Origin: Timonella sp031979385
GTDB lineage: Bacteria; Actinomycetota; Actinomycetes; Actinomycetales; Cellulomonadaceae
DNA: 64,000 nt
Reading direction: 5' to 3'
Assembly (NCBI GenBank): GCA_031979385.1
Contig: DALZEF010000003.1
Span: 138,574-202,573, forward strand
Below, piece after piece: positions 8,412 through 15,924 of the stretch. Position 1 is the stretch's first letter. Every line of letters begins with the position of its first letter. The notes beneath the pieces are model-generated. The model did no database searches. It had not been told where the DNA came from and saw nothing but the letters and a program-made list of their open reading frames with translations. The translations under genes and the position numbers were made by a program.

Positions 8412-9083
8412 GTGTTTGAGGCTCTTTTTGGTTCATCACTGAAAACAACGATGGTTTCGCGTGAACGAGCACTGTCTGGACGGGGCGAGCCTGTTCCGGT
8501 TCCCTCTCGGCACGAGGTGCTGGATGCCCCTCTCGTAGGCCTTGAGGACGATCCCGCACTGCGCACGATTTATCTGGGACTGGGATGTTTCTGGGGTGCG
8601 GAGAAGGAATTCTGGCGTACCGATGGTGTGGTATCGACTGCGGTCGGATATCAGGGCGGCTACACCGCGAATCCCACATACGAGGAGGTGTGCTCTGGGT
8701 TGACCGGCCACACTGAGATTGTGAAGGTCACCTACGATCCGGCGCGTATCAGTGACCGCGAGATTCTGCGGAAGTTCTGGGAGTCACACGACCCAACGCA
8801 GGGGTTCCGTCAGGGAAATGACGTGGGTACGCAGTATCGTTCGGCCCTCTATTTCACCACTCCGGAGCAGGAACAGATTGCGCGTGAGACGCTTGAGTCG
8901 TTCCAACAGGCGCTTGAGGCCAAGGGGTTTGGTCGGATTACCACTCAGATTCTTAAGTCGGGTGGTGAGGTCCCGCAGGGTGCTGGCCCGTTTTATTACG
9001 CGGAGGCCTACCACCAGCAGTACCTGTACAAGAACCCGAACGGTTACTGCCCGGTCCATTCGACCGGGGTTGCGTGCGACTGA
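8412..9083 (+). CDS. msrA: Peptide-methionine (S)-S-oxide reductase MsrA
   Basis: MsrA reduces methionine-S-sulfoxide in proteins. The catalytic motif GCFWG is visible (GLGCFWGAEKEFW), with GYQGGYTANPTYEEVCSG and the C-terminal HQQYLYKNPNGYC region supplying recycling cysteines. I start at the GTG at 8412 because AGGGGG lies just upstream. This gives 223 residues, close to the proteobacterial long form with its N-terminal FEALFGS...RGEPVPVP extension. The frame is open back to 8331 without a better site. The gene is divergent from the permease at 8290, and its own promoter region is short. Confidence 0.94.
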   Translation: MFEALFGSSLKTTMVSRERALSGRGEPVPVPSRHEVLDAPLVGLEDDPALRTIYLGLGCFWGAEKEFWRTDGVVSTAVGYQGGYTANPTYEEVCSGLTGHTEIVKVTYDPARISDREILRKFWESHDPTQGFRQGNDVGTQYRSALYFTTPEQEQIARETLESFQQALEAKGFGRITTQILKSGGEVPQGAGPFYYAEAYHQQYLYKNPNGYCPVHSTGVACD

Positions 9084-9104
9084 TCTCCTGTCCGGTGTCA
9101 GTGG

Positions 9105-9989
9105 TTAGCGCTTGGGTTTGCGGCCCGTTCCTTTTCCGCTTTTCGACGAGGCCCTCGTTCCGCCCTTGCCTCCCGCGGGTTTCTTCCCACTTTTAGTTAC
9201 GCCGCGTCCGGATCCTGCGCGGGTACCGCCGGTTCGTGATGCCTTGCCTTGGGTTGCACGGCGCTTTTGCTTTTCAGCGACTCGCGCTGCTCGTTCGGCT
9301 TTCTGCGCTTCCTGAACGTTCGCGTCGGCGGCCTTCTGTTGGTCGGGGTTAGACCGCTGGGCGCGGGAAGAACTTGCCTTGCGTCCGCGCACAATCCCGA
9401 TGAACTCCTCGACGTCCTCAGGGTTTTCGTCAAAGGCAGGCCACACCAGAGCGACTGGTGAGAATGGGGCTCCCTCGATCGGACGGTAATCGAGGTCCTT
9501 GCGGTGGTGCAGTCGCGCCAGCGACTGCGGCACAATCACCACCCCGACCCCTGCGGCAACCACCTCAAGCGCGATCTTGGTGTTCTCCACCCGCTCAGCA
9601 GCAGGGATACCCGGAAGGTGATCCCAGTCCAACGGGCAGTCGAGGGGATGCTGAAGTACCTCGTCGGCAATATCCACGAGCGTGAGGTTGTCTGCCGCAG
9701 CGAAGTGGTGCTCCTTTGGGAATACCACAACCGGCGTTTCGCGGTACAACTCAATCGCGTGTAAGCCCTCGCGGTCGATAGGCAGTCGTACAAGGCTCAT
9801 ATCCGTCAAACCCTCGCGCACGGACTGCGCGCCATCAAGCGCGGGAAGCTGGATCAACTCGATGGGGGTGTCTGGTCGGCGCTGCTTCCACAGGTTCACC
9901 CACTTGGCAGGAGTGACTCCGGGAACGTAACCCAACCGGAAAGTGGTGGGAGTCTCGTCAAGATTGCCGTTATTGGTGCCATTTTCCAC
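9105..9989 (-). CDS. LysR-type substrate-binding domain protein lacking the HTH domain, with a basic tail
   Basis: The first 200 residues resemble the effector-binding half of LysR regulators (FRLGYVPGVTPAKWVNLW, then a PIDREGLHAIELYRETPVVVFP stretch and VVAAGVGVVIVPQSLARL). No N-terminal helix-turn-helix is present, because the sequence opens directly with the periplasmic-binding-like fold. The last 90 residues are a Lys/Arg/Gly/Ser-rich tail (KSGKKPAGGKGGTRASSKSG), likely disordered and nucleic-acid binding. It is divergent from the DUF5997 gene by only 35 bases, an arrangement common in actinobacteria, so the two probably act together. Ligand and target are unknown. Confidence 0.8.
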   Translation of the reverse strand: MENGTNNGNLDETPTTFRLGYVPGVTPAKWVNLWKQRRPDTPIELIQLPALDGAQSVREGLTDMSLVRLPIDREGLHAIELYRETPVVVFPKEHHFAAADNLTLVDIADEVLQHPLDCPLDWDHLPGIPAAERVENTKIALEVVAAGVGVVIVPQSLARLHHRKDLDYRPIEGAPFSPVALVWPAFDENPEDVEEFIGIVRGRKASSSRAQRSNPDQQKAADANVQEAQKAERAARVAEKQKRRATQGKASRTGGTRAGSGRGVTKSGKKPAGGKGGTRASSKSGKGTGRKPKR

Positions 9990-10024
9990 AACTCAAGGCT
10001 ACCCGCATTCGGTACGCTTTAGGT

Positions 10025-10447
10025 ATGACAACTCGTAGGACCTCCCAGGACATGAAGGCGGCAACCGCTGCGAAGAAGCTTGGTATTTACTTGCCAGCAG
10101 CGCCCCAAGAATTTCAGGAGGCGACCATCACCCGCGAGGAGCTCAATGAGCTCCAGGCCAACCCACCCCAGTGGCTCGTTGACCTGCGCCGCAACGGGCC
10201 GCACCCGCGCACCATCGTTGCAAAGCGCCTCGGGATTTCAATATCCGGTTTGAACCGAAACGGCTACTCCGAGCCGCTCACAACCGAGGAAATCAACGAG
10301 ATCCGCACCGAGGAACCCAAGTGGCTCGTCATCGAACGACAGATCGCCGCTGAGGTCAAGGCCGAAGAGGAGCGTCTCGCGAAGGAAGCCCGCATCAAAG
10401 CGGAACGCGACGCACGTCGTGCCCGCACCGCGCACAAGGGCAAGTAA
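10025..10447 (+). CDS. DUF5997 family protein
   Basis: This small (140 residues) charged protein opens with MKAATAAKKLGIYLPAAP and contains two similar LN-EL/EINEI-type segments (ITREELNELQANPPQWLVDLR and LTTEEINEIRTEEPKWLVIER) that look like an internal duplication, followed by a highly charged coiled C-terminus. The sequence matches what I know as DUF5997. No enzyme motif is visible. The segment PRTIVAKRLGISISGLNR resembles a helix-turn-helix. Together with the divergent LysR-like ligand domain lacking its own HTH, this suggests a split regulator, which is inference only. Confidence 0.8.
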   Translation: MTTRRTSQDMKAATAAKKLGIYLPAAPQEFQEATITREELNELQANPPQWLVDLRRNGPHPRTIVAKRLGISISGLNRNGYSEPLTTEEINEIRTEEPKWLVIERQIAAEVKAEEERLAKEARIKAERDARRARTAHKGK

Positions 10448-10460
10448 GAACCAAGCAGAA

Positions 10461-10505
10461 AGTGGGGCTGACCCGAACCTCTCAGTTCGGGTCAGCCCCA
10501 CTTTT
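10461..10505. terminator. Bidirectional rho-independent terminator
   Basis: An 18-bp perfect stem (AGTGGGGCTGACCCGAAC with its complement) closes a 6-base loop. It is flanked by GAAA on the left and CTTTT on the right, between two convergent genes. Confidence 0.92.
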
Positions 10506-10526
10506 ATGTCTACGATTAGACGTCGC

Positions 10527-10931
10527 TCAGGCTACGTCAACCAGGTCGATCACGAACACGAGGGTTGCGCCACCGGCGATACCAGCCTGCGGGATGCCAC
10601 GCTGGCCATAGCCAAGCTCTGGTGGGATCGACAGCAGGATACGCGAGCCGAGCTTCTTACCTGGAAGGCCTTGGTCCCAGCCACCGATAACGGCGCCGAT
10701 ACCGATTGGGAAATCGATCGTTGCGCCGCGGTCATAGGAGTTGTCGAACACGGAGCCACCCCAAGACTGACCGAGGTAGTGGACCACGATGTTGTCGCCT
10801 GCAGCGATCTCAGGGCCGTCACCCTCAACAAGAACCTCAACCTGGAGACCTGCTGGAGCTTGTGGGGTTGGGAAGGTAATAACCGGCTTTTCGCCGAATC
10901 CGCCGGTAGCGGAAGGAAGTTGGGTCGACAT
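10527..10931 (-). CDS. FKBP-type peptidyl-prolyl cis-trans isomerase
   Basis: The protein is a single FKBP domain of 134 residues: VHYLGQSWGGSVFDNSYDRG, then FPIGIGAVIGGWDQGLPG and IPPELGYGQRGIP, which carry the usual aromatic pocket residues. No signal peptide or lipobox is present, so it is probably cytosolic. I use the ATG at 10931, preceded by GAAAGG, rather than the in-frame codon 14 positions earlier. It stands alone, with a terminator shared with the DUF5997 gene and a perfect 14-bp palindrome (10990-11003) upstream. Confidence 0.93.
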   Translation of the reverse strand: MSTQLPSATGGFGEKPVITFPTPQAPAGLQVEVLVEGDGPEIAAGDNIVVHYLGQSWGGSVFDNSYDRGATIDFPIGIGAVIGGWDQGLPGKKLGSRILLSIPPELGYGQRGIPQAGIAGGATLVFVIDLVDVA

Positions 10932-10989
10932 GCGTCGGAGCCTTTCGTTATGGATTTCCCGGTTGCTGCGCAACGGCGGGAACTGCCAG

Positions 10990-11003
10990 TCACACTAGTG
11001 TGA
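10990..11003. promoter_or_regulatory. Perfect 14-bp palindrome upstream of the FKBP gene
   Basis: TCACACTAGTGTGA lies 59 bases before the FKBP start, where promoter elements are expected. It is a plausible dimeric operator, but the regulator is unknown. Confidence 0.4.
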
Positions 11004-11008
11004 CACGT

Positions 11009-11069
11009 AGGTTGGCCCGTCCGCCAACAGTCACGCCGGTAACCAGCGTGTGGGCGAACGGGCCAACCT
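11009..11069. terminator. Long-stem hairpin after the Bax inhibitor-1 gene
   Basis: AGGTTGGCCCGT (11009-11020) pairs perfectly with ACGGGCCAACCT (11058-11069), and the intervening bases can fold further. There is no clear U-tract, so termination may be imperfect. Confidence 0.55.
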
Positions 11070-11080
11070 GTAGCGAAGAA

Positions 11081-11938
11081 TTAGTCGCTTCCGCGCAGGA
11101 TCGCGAGCAGGCGCAGGATTTCAACGTACAGCCAGATCAGTGTGACCATGAGGCCGAACGCCGCGGACCATGCGTACTTCTTCGGGATACCGTTGCGAAC
11201 ACCGGTTGCAGCCATGTCGAAGTCCTGAATCAGGGCCATTGCGGCAAGTCCGATAGCAACCAGACCGATCACGATACCGAGACCGCCGGAACGCATTCCC
11301 CAACCTTCGAGCACGCCGGTCGCCACGAGAACCAGGTTGACCAAGCTGAATAGCGCAATGCCAACGATTCCCACGAGCAGGATGCGGTTGAATTTCGGGG
11401 TCACGCGGACCTTGCCGGACTTGAACAGGAACAGCGCGCCTACGAACACCGACATCGTGGCCAGAACCGCCTGGAAGACCAAACCATCAAGCGGCTGACC
11501 ACTCACGGTCATGTTCTGGAAGATATAGGAGATTCCACCAAGGAACATTCCCTGGAAGACCGTGTACGCGACGATGAGCGCCGGGCTTGGCTCCTTCTTG
11601 AACGCGTTGACGAGACCGAGAACAAGGCCACCGATCACACCAACGATGTAGAGGCTTGGGTTCAATACCCACGTGGCCGCCGCGACAGCGATCAGAAGCG
11701 CCAGCAAGCCACCGGTCTTCATGATGATGTCGTCATAGGTCATGCGGTCGGTGTCTACCGAGGTGGCGGCTGGAGCGTTGTACATCTGCTCCATTGATGC
11801 CGCGTCCATCGTCTGCGAGTAAGCACCGTGGGCCTCGGTTGAGAAGCGAGGATCCATCTGCCGCTGTTGCGTACGCTGAACGTCGCGGTTCGCCTTCTCG
11901 CCGAACACCGCACTGTTGTTAAAGACTGGGTTTGCCAT
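11081..11938 (-). CDS. Bax inhibitor-1/YccA family membrane protein
   Basis: The start ATG at 11938 has GGAGG upstream and gives the family opening MANPVFNNSAVF. After a hydrophilic region of about 65 residues come seven hydrophobic helices, ending with the polar signature DFDMAATGVRNGIPKKYAWSAAFGL, where the conserved aspartates of BI-1 channels are seen. Length is 285 residues. Family members are pH-sensitive calcium-leak or stress membrane proteins; the bacterial role is not well defined. The gene is monocistronic on the minus strand. Confidence 0.92.
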   Translation of the reverse strand: MANPVFNNSAVFGEKANRDVQRTQQRQMDPRFSTEAHGAYSQTMDAASMEQMYNAPAATSVDTDRMTYDDIIMKTGGLLALLIAVAAATWVLNPSLYIVGVIGGLVLGLVNAFKKEPSPALIVAYTVFQGMFLGGISYIFQNMTVSGQPLDGLVFQAVLATMSVFVGALFLFKSGKVRVTPKFNRILLVGIVGIALFSLVNLVLVATGVLEGWGMRSGGLGIVIGLVAIGLAAMALIQDFDMAATGVRNGIPKKYAWSAAFGLMVTLIWLYVEILRLLAILRGSD

Positions 11939-12111
11939 TCTTCCTCCGTCTTGGGGGATGTACACGCCCCACAATACCTGCGGGACGGACGGTACTGACA
12001 GTTATAACGCAACAGGTTGTCATTTAGTTCCTACGTATTGCCAGCCGCGAGTCACGTGAAAGCAACCTGATCCGCAACGGTCATGCTGGCACCGGAAAAC
12101 ACTGCGAGCAT

Positions 12112-12150
12112 ACAAGAACAGCTGCAACGTTGGGTTGCAGCTGTTCTTGT
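12112..12150. terminator. Hairpin downstream of tRNA gene
   Basis: ACAAGAACAGCTGCAAC pairs with GTTGCAGCTGTTCTTGT over 17 bp around a 5-base loop, directly after the 3' end of the tRNA on the minus strand. Confidence 0.7.
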
Positions 12151-12157
12151 AGTGAAC

Positions 12158-12233
12158 TGGTACCCCCAGTCGGACTCGAACCGACACTGGACCGATTTTA
12201 AGTCGGTTGCCTCTGCCATTGGGCTATGGGGGC
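12158..12233 (-). tRNA. tRNA with anticodon TAA (Leu by anticodon) and a short variable arm
   Basis: The 76-base gene folds into a full cloverleaf: acceptor GCCCCCA/TGGGGGT with a G-U first pair, a 3-bp D stem, anticodon stem ACCGA/TCGGT with loop CTTAAAA (anticodon at 12200-12198), variable loop CCAGT of only five bases, and T arm GTCGG-TTCGAGT-CCGAC. The discriminator is A and the CCA end is encoded. The anticodon would read UUA (leucine). Normal bacterial leucine tRNAs are class II with a long variable arm, so this class I body is unusual. The amino acid identity is therefore uncertain. Confidence 0.88.
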
Positions 12234-12300
12234 GCGCGGACAGTATGCCCGCTATCGTCCAACACACTGTCGTGAGAATCGGACCTTAAGAGGATACCGC

Positions 12301-12329
12301 GATGGGGCGCTCGAATCGAACGCCCCATC
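12301..12329 (-). terminator. Terminator-like hairpin after ndh
   Basis: GATGGGGCG and CGCCCCATC form a 9-bp stem 27 bases after the ndh stop. The following tract is not U-rich. Confidence 0.55.
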
Positions 12330-12355
12330 AGCAGGTGATACCTCATACCAAGGAT

Positions 12356-13798
12356 TTACTTGGCTTCGGCCTTCTCAGTTTCCGTGGCAGGTGCCTCAGC
12401 CTTTGGCTTTGGCGGGACTGCTGCGCGACGGAACTCCGCGCGTGGGTCGTGCAGCGGGCCGAGTGGCACGAGTTCGCGGCGCATGAGGTAGGCAGCGGTC
12501 CAGCCGGTTGCGATGCGGATCTTGCGGGAGATCGTTGGCATCGCCATGAGGTGGTAGCCGCGGTGGGCGCACCATGCGAGGAAGCCACGCAGCTTCAGTC
12601 CACCGAACAGGATGGCGACACCCTTGTGCAGGCCAAGTGAGGCCACGGTTCCGAGGTTCTTGTGCTCATAGTCCTTGAGGTCACCGGAACGCAGCGCGGA
12701 TGCAAGGTTGTCACCGAGGAGCTTCGCCTGGCGCACTGCATGCTGTGCGTTTGGCACGCAGAAGCCGTTGATTCCACCGTGCACGTCCGGAACGGCGGCA
12801 CAGTCACCGGCAGCGTATGCGTCTGGGATGACGTTGCCGTCCTCGTCGATGACCTGGAGTTTCGTATTGACGGTGACGCGCCCCAGTTTGTCGGATGGGA
12901 GATCAGACTCACCGATGACTGGATGGGCTTTGACACCAGCCGTCCACACAACGGTGTCAGATTCGAACTCAACACCGGTCGAGGTCACGATGTGTCCGTC
13001 CACGCACGAGGACAGGAAGGTGGAGAGGTGGAACTCAATGCCACGCTTCTTCATCTCTTCGAGCGCATAGTTCGCCATCTCGAGAGTCAGTTCTGGCAGG
13101 ATACGGTCCGAACCCTCGATCATGACGAAGCGCAGTTCGCTAGCGTCAATGGTTGGGTATTGCTTGACCGCGGACTTCGCCATGTCCTCGATCTCGGCGA
13201 TCGCTTCAATACCTGCAAATCCACCTCCAACGAATGTGAAGGTCAGGAGGCGTTCGCGCAGTTCCTTGTCCCAGGTCGAGGATGCGACGATGAGGCGGTC
13301 GAGCACGTGGTTGCGCACTGCGATTGCCTCTTCAACATTCTTGAAACCGATTCCAACCTCGGCAAGACCAGGGATTGGCAGCAGGCGGGATACGGAACCG
13401 AGTCCGATGATGAGGTGATCGTACGTGATCTCGTATGGGTCGCCGACCTCTGGGGTAATCTCAACGGTCTTTGCGCCGTGCTTGATCGCGGTGACACGGC
13501 CCTGAAGAGTGTCGATGTGCTTCAACGCACGGTTGTGCGGTGCGACCACATCGCGGTCCGAGATGGAGCCTGCGGAAACCTCAGGCAGGAACGGAGCGTA
13601 GGTCATGTATGGGCGGGGGTCAACCACAACGATCGCCGCCTCACGGCGGCCGAGGCGCTTGCGGAGACGGCGCGCGGAGTACAGTCCGACAGATCCACCA
13701 CCCAGCACTACGATTCGTGGAACCTTACGTGGGCGTGGCGTAACGGTAGCCTGCGCGGTTTCCGCAGCAGCTTCGATGGTCTCGTTTGTCTGTGGCAT
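12356..13798 (-). CDS. ndh: Type II NADH dehydrogenase (FAD-dependent oxidoreductase)
   Basis: This 480-residue flavoprotein transfers electrons from NADH to the quinone pool without pumping protons. The FAD-binding start is IVVLGGGSVGLYSARRL (residues about 30-45), the NADH-binding Rossmann motif is FTFVGGGFAGIEAIAE near residue 190, and the AAGDCAAVP FAD motif lies near residue 350. The C-terminal region (about residues 385-440) has the amphipathic membrane-docking helices. The final 25 residues are Lys/Ala/Glu-rich and not conserved. Start at the ATG at 13798. It appears to be a single-gene transcript. Confidence 0.93.
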   Translation of the reverse strand: MPQTNETIEAAAETAQATVTPRPRKVPRIVVLGGGSVGLYSARRLRKRLGRREAAIVVVDPRPYMTYAPFLPEVSAGSISDRDVVAPHNRALKHIDTLQGRVTAIKHGAKTVEITPEVGDPYEITYDHLIIGLGSVSRLLPIPGLAEVGIGFKNVEEAIAVRNHVLDRLIVASSTWDKELRERLLTFTFVGGGFAGIEAIAEIEDMAKSAVKQYPTIDASELRFVMIEGSDRILPELTLEMANYALEEMKKRGIEFHLSTFLSSCVDGHIVTSTGVEFESDTVVWTAGVKAHPVIGESDLPSDKLGRVTVNTKLQVIDEDGNVIPDAYAAGDCAAVPDVHGGINGFCVPNAQHAVRQAKLLGDNLASALRSGDLKDYEHKNLGTVASLGLHKGVAILFGGLKLRGFLAWCAHRGYHLMAMPTISRKIRIATGWTAAYLMRRELVPLGPLHDPRAEFRRAAVPPKPKAEAPATETEKAEAK

Positions 13799-13937
13799 GC
13801 TCCAATTTTATGACTGGGACTTTGGTCCGGCATCATTATGGGTGCGTGATAACCAGCACATCCCATGAATTTTTCGCTTATTCTGGCGGTTTTGAGTTGC
13901 TTTTCACTAGTTAGGCTGCCCTTACCTTGGTTATTGC

Positions 13938-14025
13938 TTGACGATGAGGCCTCACCCGCCCTCAGCGGCGTCCCCATCCACGCTGGAAGGTGACTCGTCG
14001 GACGAGCTAGCCGATTCGTCGTCAA
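13938..14025. repeat. Family A palindromic element (88 bp)
   Basis: The left end TTGACGATGAG and the right end CGATTCGTCGTCAA are imperfect inverted repeats, with an inner GACTCGTCGGACGAGC palindrome. The termini match the elements at 46640 and 56565, with A in place of G after TTG. Confidence 0.6.
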
Positions 14026-14110
14026 TAGCCGACACCGTCAGCGGCTGAAACCGCCGCCACCGTTGGCACAGATCGGCGAGAAAACCCACAGATCGAACCA
14101 GAGCTCACAC

Positions 14111-14146
14111 AAAAAGGCGTGGCCGGAACAGGTCCAGCCACGCCTT
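14111..14146 (-). terminator. Rho-independent terminator of ppx
   Basis: AAGGCGTGGC/GCCACGCCTT forms a 10-bp stem. On the minus strand it is followed by a run of Ts. Confidence 0.85.
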
Positions 14147-14190
14147 ATACGTAACGAATATGCGTAATTAGAGTTCAGCCAAGCAAAGAT

Positions 14191-15189
14191 CTAGCCGAGC
14201 GACAGGGCGATCCCGTCGAGAATGTCGTGCTCGGATGTCACGGTGGTTTTCAAGTTGCCACCGGCCTGCGCAACGGCTGCCTGCACGCGCGCAACAACGG
14301 TAGACCATACGAGTGCACCCGCACCGATCACATCGACCCGGCCAGGGTGCATGAACCCGAGAGCAGCCCGCTCCCCTGAGTTCCGGGCCAGCAGATCATC
14401 GCACGCCTTTTGAACGTCCTTGAGCGGAAGTACCGCACCGTTGATCTGGTCGCGGTCATACTCCCGCAGTTTCAGCGCGTGTGCCGTCACAGTGGTCACA
14501 GAACCAGCCAACCCAACGAGGGTTCCGGTCCGTTCAATCGGCACAACACGTGACGCCTCGTCAATTGCCGCGTTGATGTCCTGGGCAGCCGCAGCGATCT
14601 CCTCCTGAGTTGGAGGGTCCGACTGCAGGTGTCGTTCGGTCATACGGACACAACCAACATCCATCGAATACGCGGCCAAAGGTGCGGAGCCACCCAAAAC
14701 AAGTTCAGTGGAACCGCCACCCAAATCGACCACGAGATAAGGCCCCGGATATTTGGCACCAAGCACGCTGACAGCCCCGCGGAACGACAGAGCCGCCTCC
14801 TCGTCGCCAGTCACAACCTCTGGTTCCACGCCCAACGCGGCCTTCACTCCAGCGACAAACTCGCCTCGGTTCTCGGCGTCTCGGGTTGCGGATGTCGCCA
14901 CGAAGCGGATCTTCTGCACGCCATACGCCTCACACAACTGGGCATAGCGGGCACACGCGTCAAGCGTGCGCGCAAGAGCCTCATCTGCGAGACGGCCAGT
15001 CTTGTCAACGCCCTGACCAAGCCGAACCACCTCCATCAACCGGAGATGGTCACTCAACGTGCCCGAGGCTCCATCGACGTCTGCGATGAGCAGGCGGATT
15101 GAGTTGGTGCCACAGTCGATGGCCGCGACACGAGTCTGGCCAGCGGGAATCGCTGGCACAGTTTCGGGAAGATCAACAGAAACGCTCAT
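14191..15189 (-). CDS. Ppx/GppA family exopolyphosphatase
   Basis: This member of the actin-like ASKHA phosphatase superfamily hydrolyses polyphosphate or pppGpp. Diagnostic motifs are RVAAIDCGTNSIRLLIADV near the start, the phosphate-2 motif VVDLGGGSTELVLGG, and GLAGSVTTVTA later. With the ATG at 15189 it has 332 residues, the usual length for the two-domain actinobacterial form. The frame is open to 15297, but that would overlap the DUF501 gene. It follows the DUF501 gene on the same strand, a conserved pairing in actinobacteria downstream of eno and the FtsB-like gene. Confidence 0.92.
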   Translation of the reverse strand: MSVSVDLPETVPAIPAGQTRVAAIDCGTNSIRLLIADVDGASGTLSDHLRLMEVVRLGQGVDKTGRLADEALARTLDACARYAQLCEAYGVQKIRFVATSATRDAENRGEFVAGVKAALGVEPEVVTGDEEAALSFRGAVSVLGAKYPGPYLVVDLGGGSTELVLGGSAPLAAYSMDVGCVRMTERHLQSDPPTQEEIAAAAQDINAAIDEASRVVPIERTGTLVGLAGSVTTVTAHALKLREYDRDQINGAVLPLKDVQKACDDLLARNSGERAALGFMHPGRVDVIGAGALVWSTVVARVQAAVAQAGGNLKTTVTSEHDILDGIALSLG

Positions 15190-15265
15190 GGGCTCTACTT
15201 TTCCACTAGCATCTGACAGGGCCAGACGCACAGACAACGCGACCGCAGCCGCTCCTGACTTCGGT

Positions 15266-15778
15266 TCAGCAACTGCAGACGTCGGGACGCCATTCATCCT
15301 TGATCATCTCAAGGGCCTCGTCGCCGAGTGGTTGAATACCCGGACCAGCGGCAAGTGCGTGACCGATCAGCACGTGCAGGCATTTGACGCGCACGGGCAT
15401 TCCTCCAGCGGAGATGCCTGCGATCTCCTCAACGTGTCCGAGCGTTTCACGGGCTGCGAGGTAGTGTTCGTGTGCCGTGTGGTAGCGGGCGGCGAGTTCC
15501 TCATCCTCCAGGAGGCGGTCCGACATTTCCTTCATGACACCGGCAGCTTCAAGGCGGCTGGCGTTGAGCACGGCACCTGGGTGAGTCAGGTAGAAGGTTG
15601 TGGGGAACGGCGTGCCGTCCTCCAGACGCGGCGCAGTCTGAACCACAAGCGGCCGACCACACGAACAGCGTGCAGCGATGCCGACGACTCCGCGAGGCAC
15701 GCGTCCAAGCTGCTCTTCCAGTGCCACGAGATCAGCTTCAGTCACCGCAAACGCGTCGGTTCCCACAGTTTTAGTCAC
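15266..15778 (-). CDS. DUF501 domain-containing protein
   Basis: The 170-residue protein matches the DUF501 family: VVGIAARCSCGRPLVVQTAPRL, PFPTTFYLTHPGAV, then an acidic helical middle and GGMPVRVKCLHVLIGHALA. It has several conserved Cys and His residues that could bind metal. No biochemical function is established to my knowledge. It sits between the FtsB-like gene and ppx, with ppx starting about 77 bases downstream. Confidence 0.9.
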   Translation of the reverse strand: MTKTVGTDAFAVTEADLVALEEQLGRVPRGVVGIAARCSCGRPLVVQTAPRLEDGTPFPTTFYLTHPGAVLNASRLEAAGVMKEMSDRLLEDEELAARYHTAHEHYLAARETLGHVEEIAGISAGGMPVRVKCLHVLIGHALAAGPGIQPLGDEALEMIKDEWRPDVCSC

Positions 15779-15924
15779 GGTTCATCCTTGCCGGTAGGTG
15801 TTTTCGCCAGCGTCCATTCTCTCAACAAACGCCCGCTACCGGCACCGCCGAGATCACCCCAGTTCGTCACATTTGGATCGTGACATCCCCTGGCGTGAGG
15901 AATCACGCAGATCGAGCTTGATAC

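Larger units (their letters stand above)
13799..14190. other. Gene-free stretch between ppx and ndh
   Basis: No coding sequence is supported here. It holds an 88-bp family A repeat element (13938-14025), the ppx terminator (14111-14146) and presumably the ndh promoter next to 13800. Confidence 0.7.
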
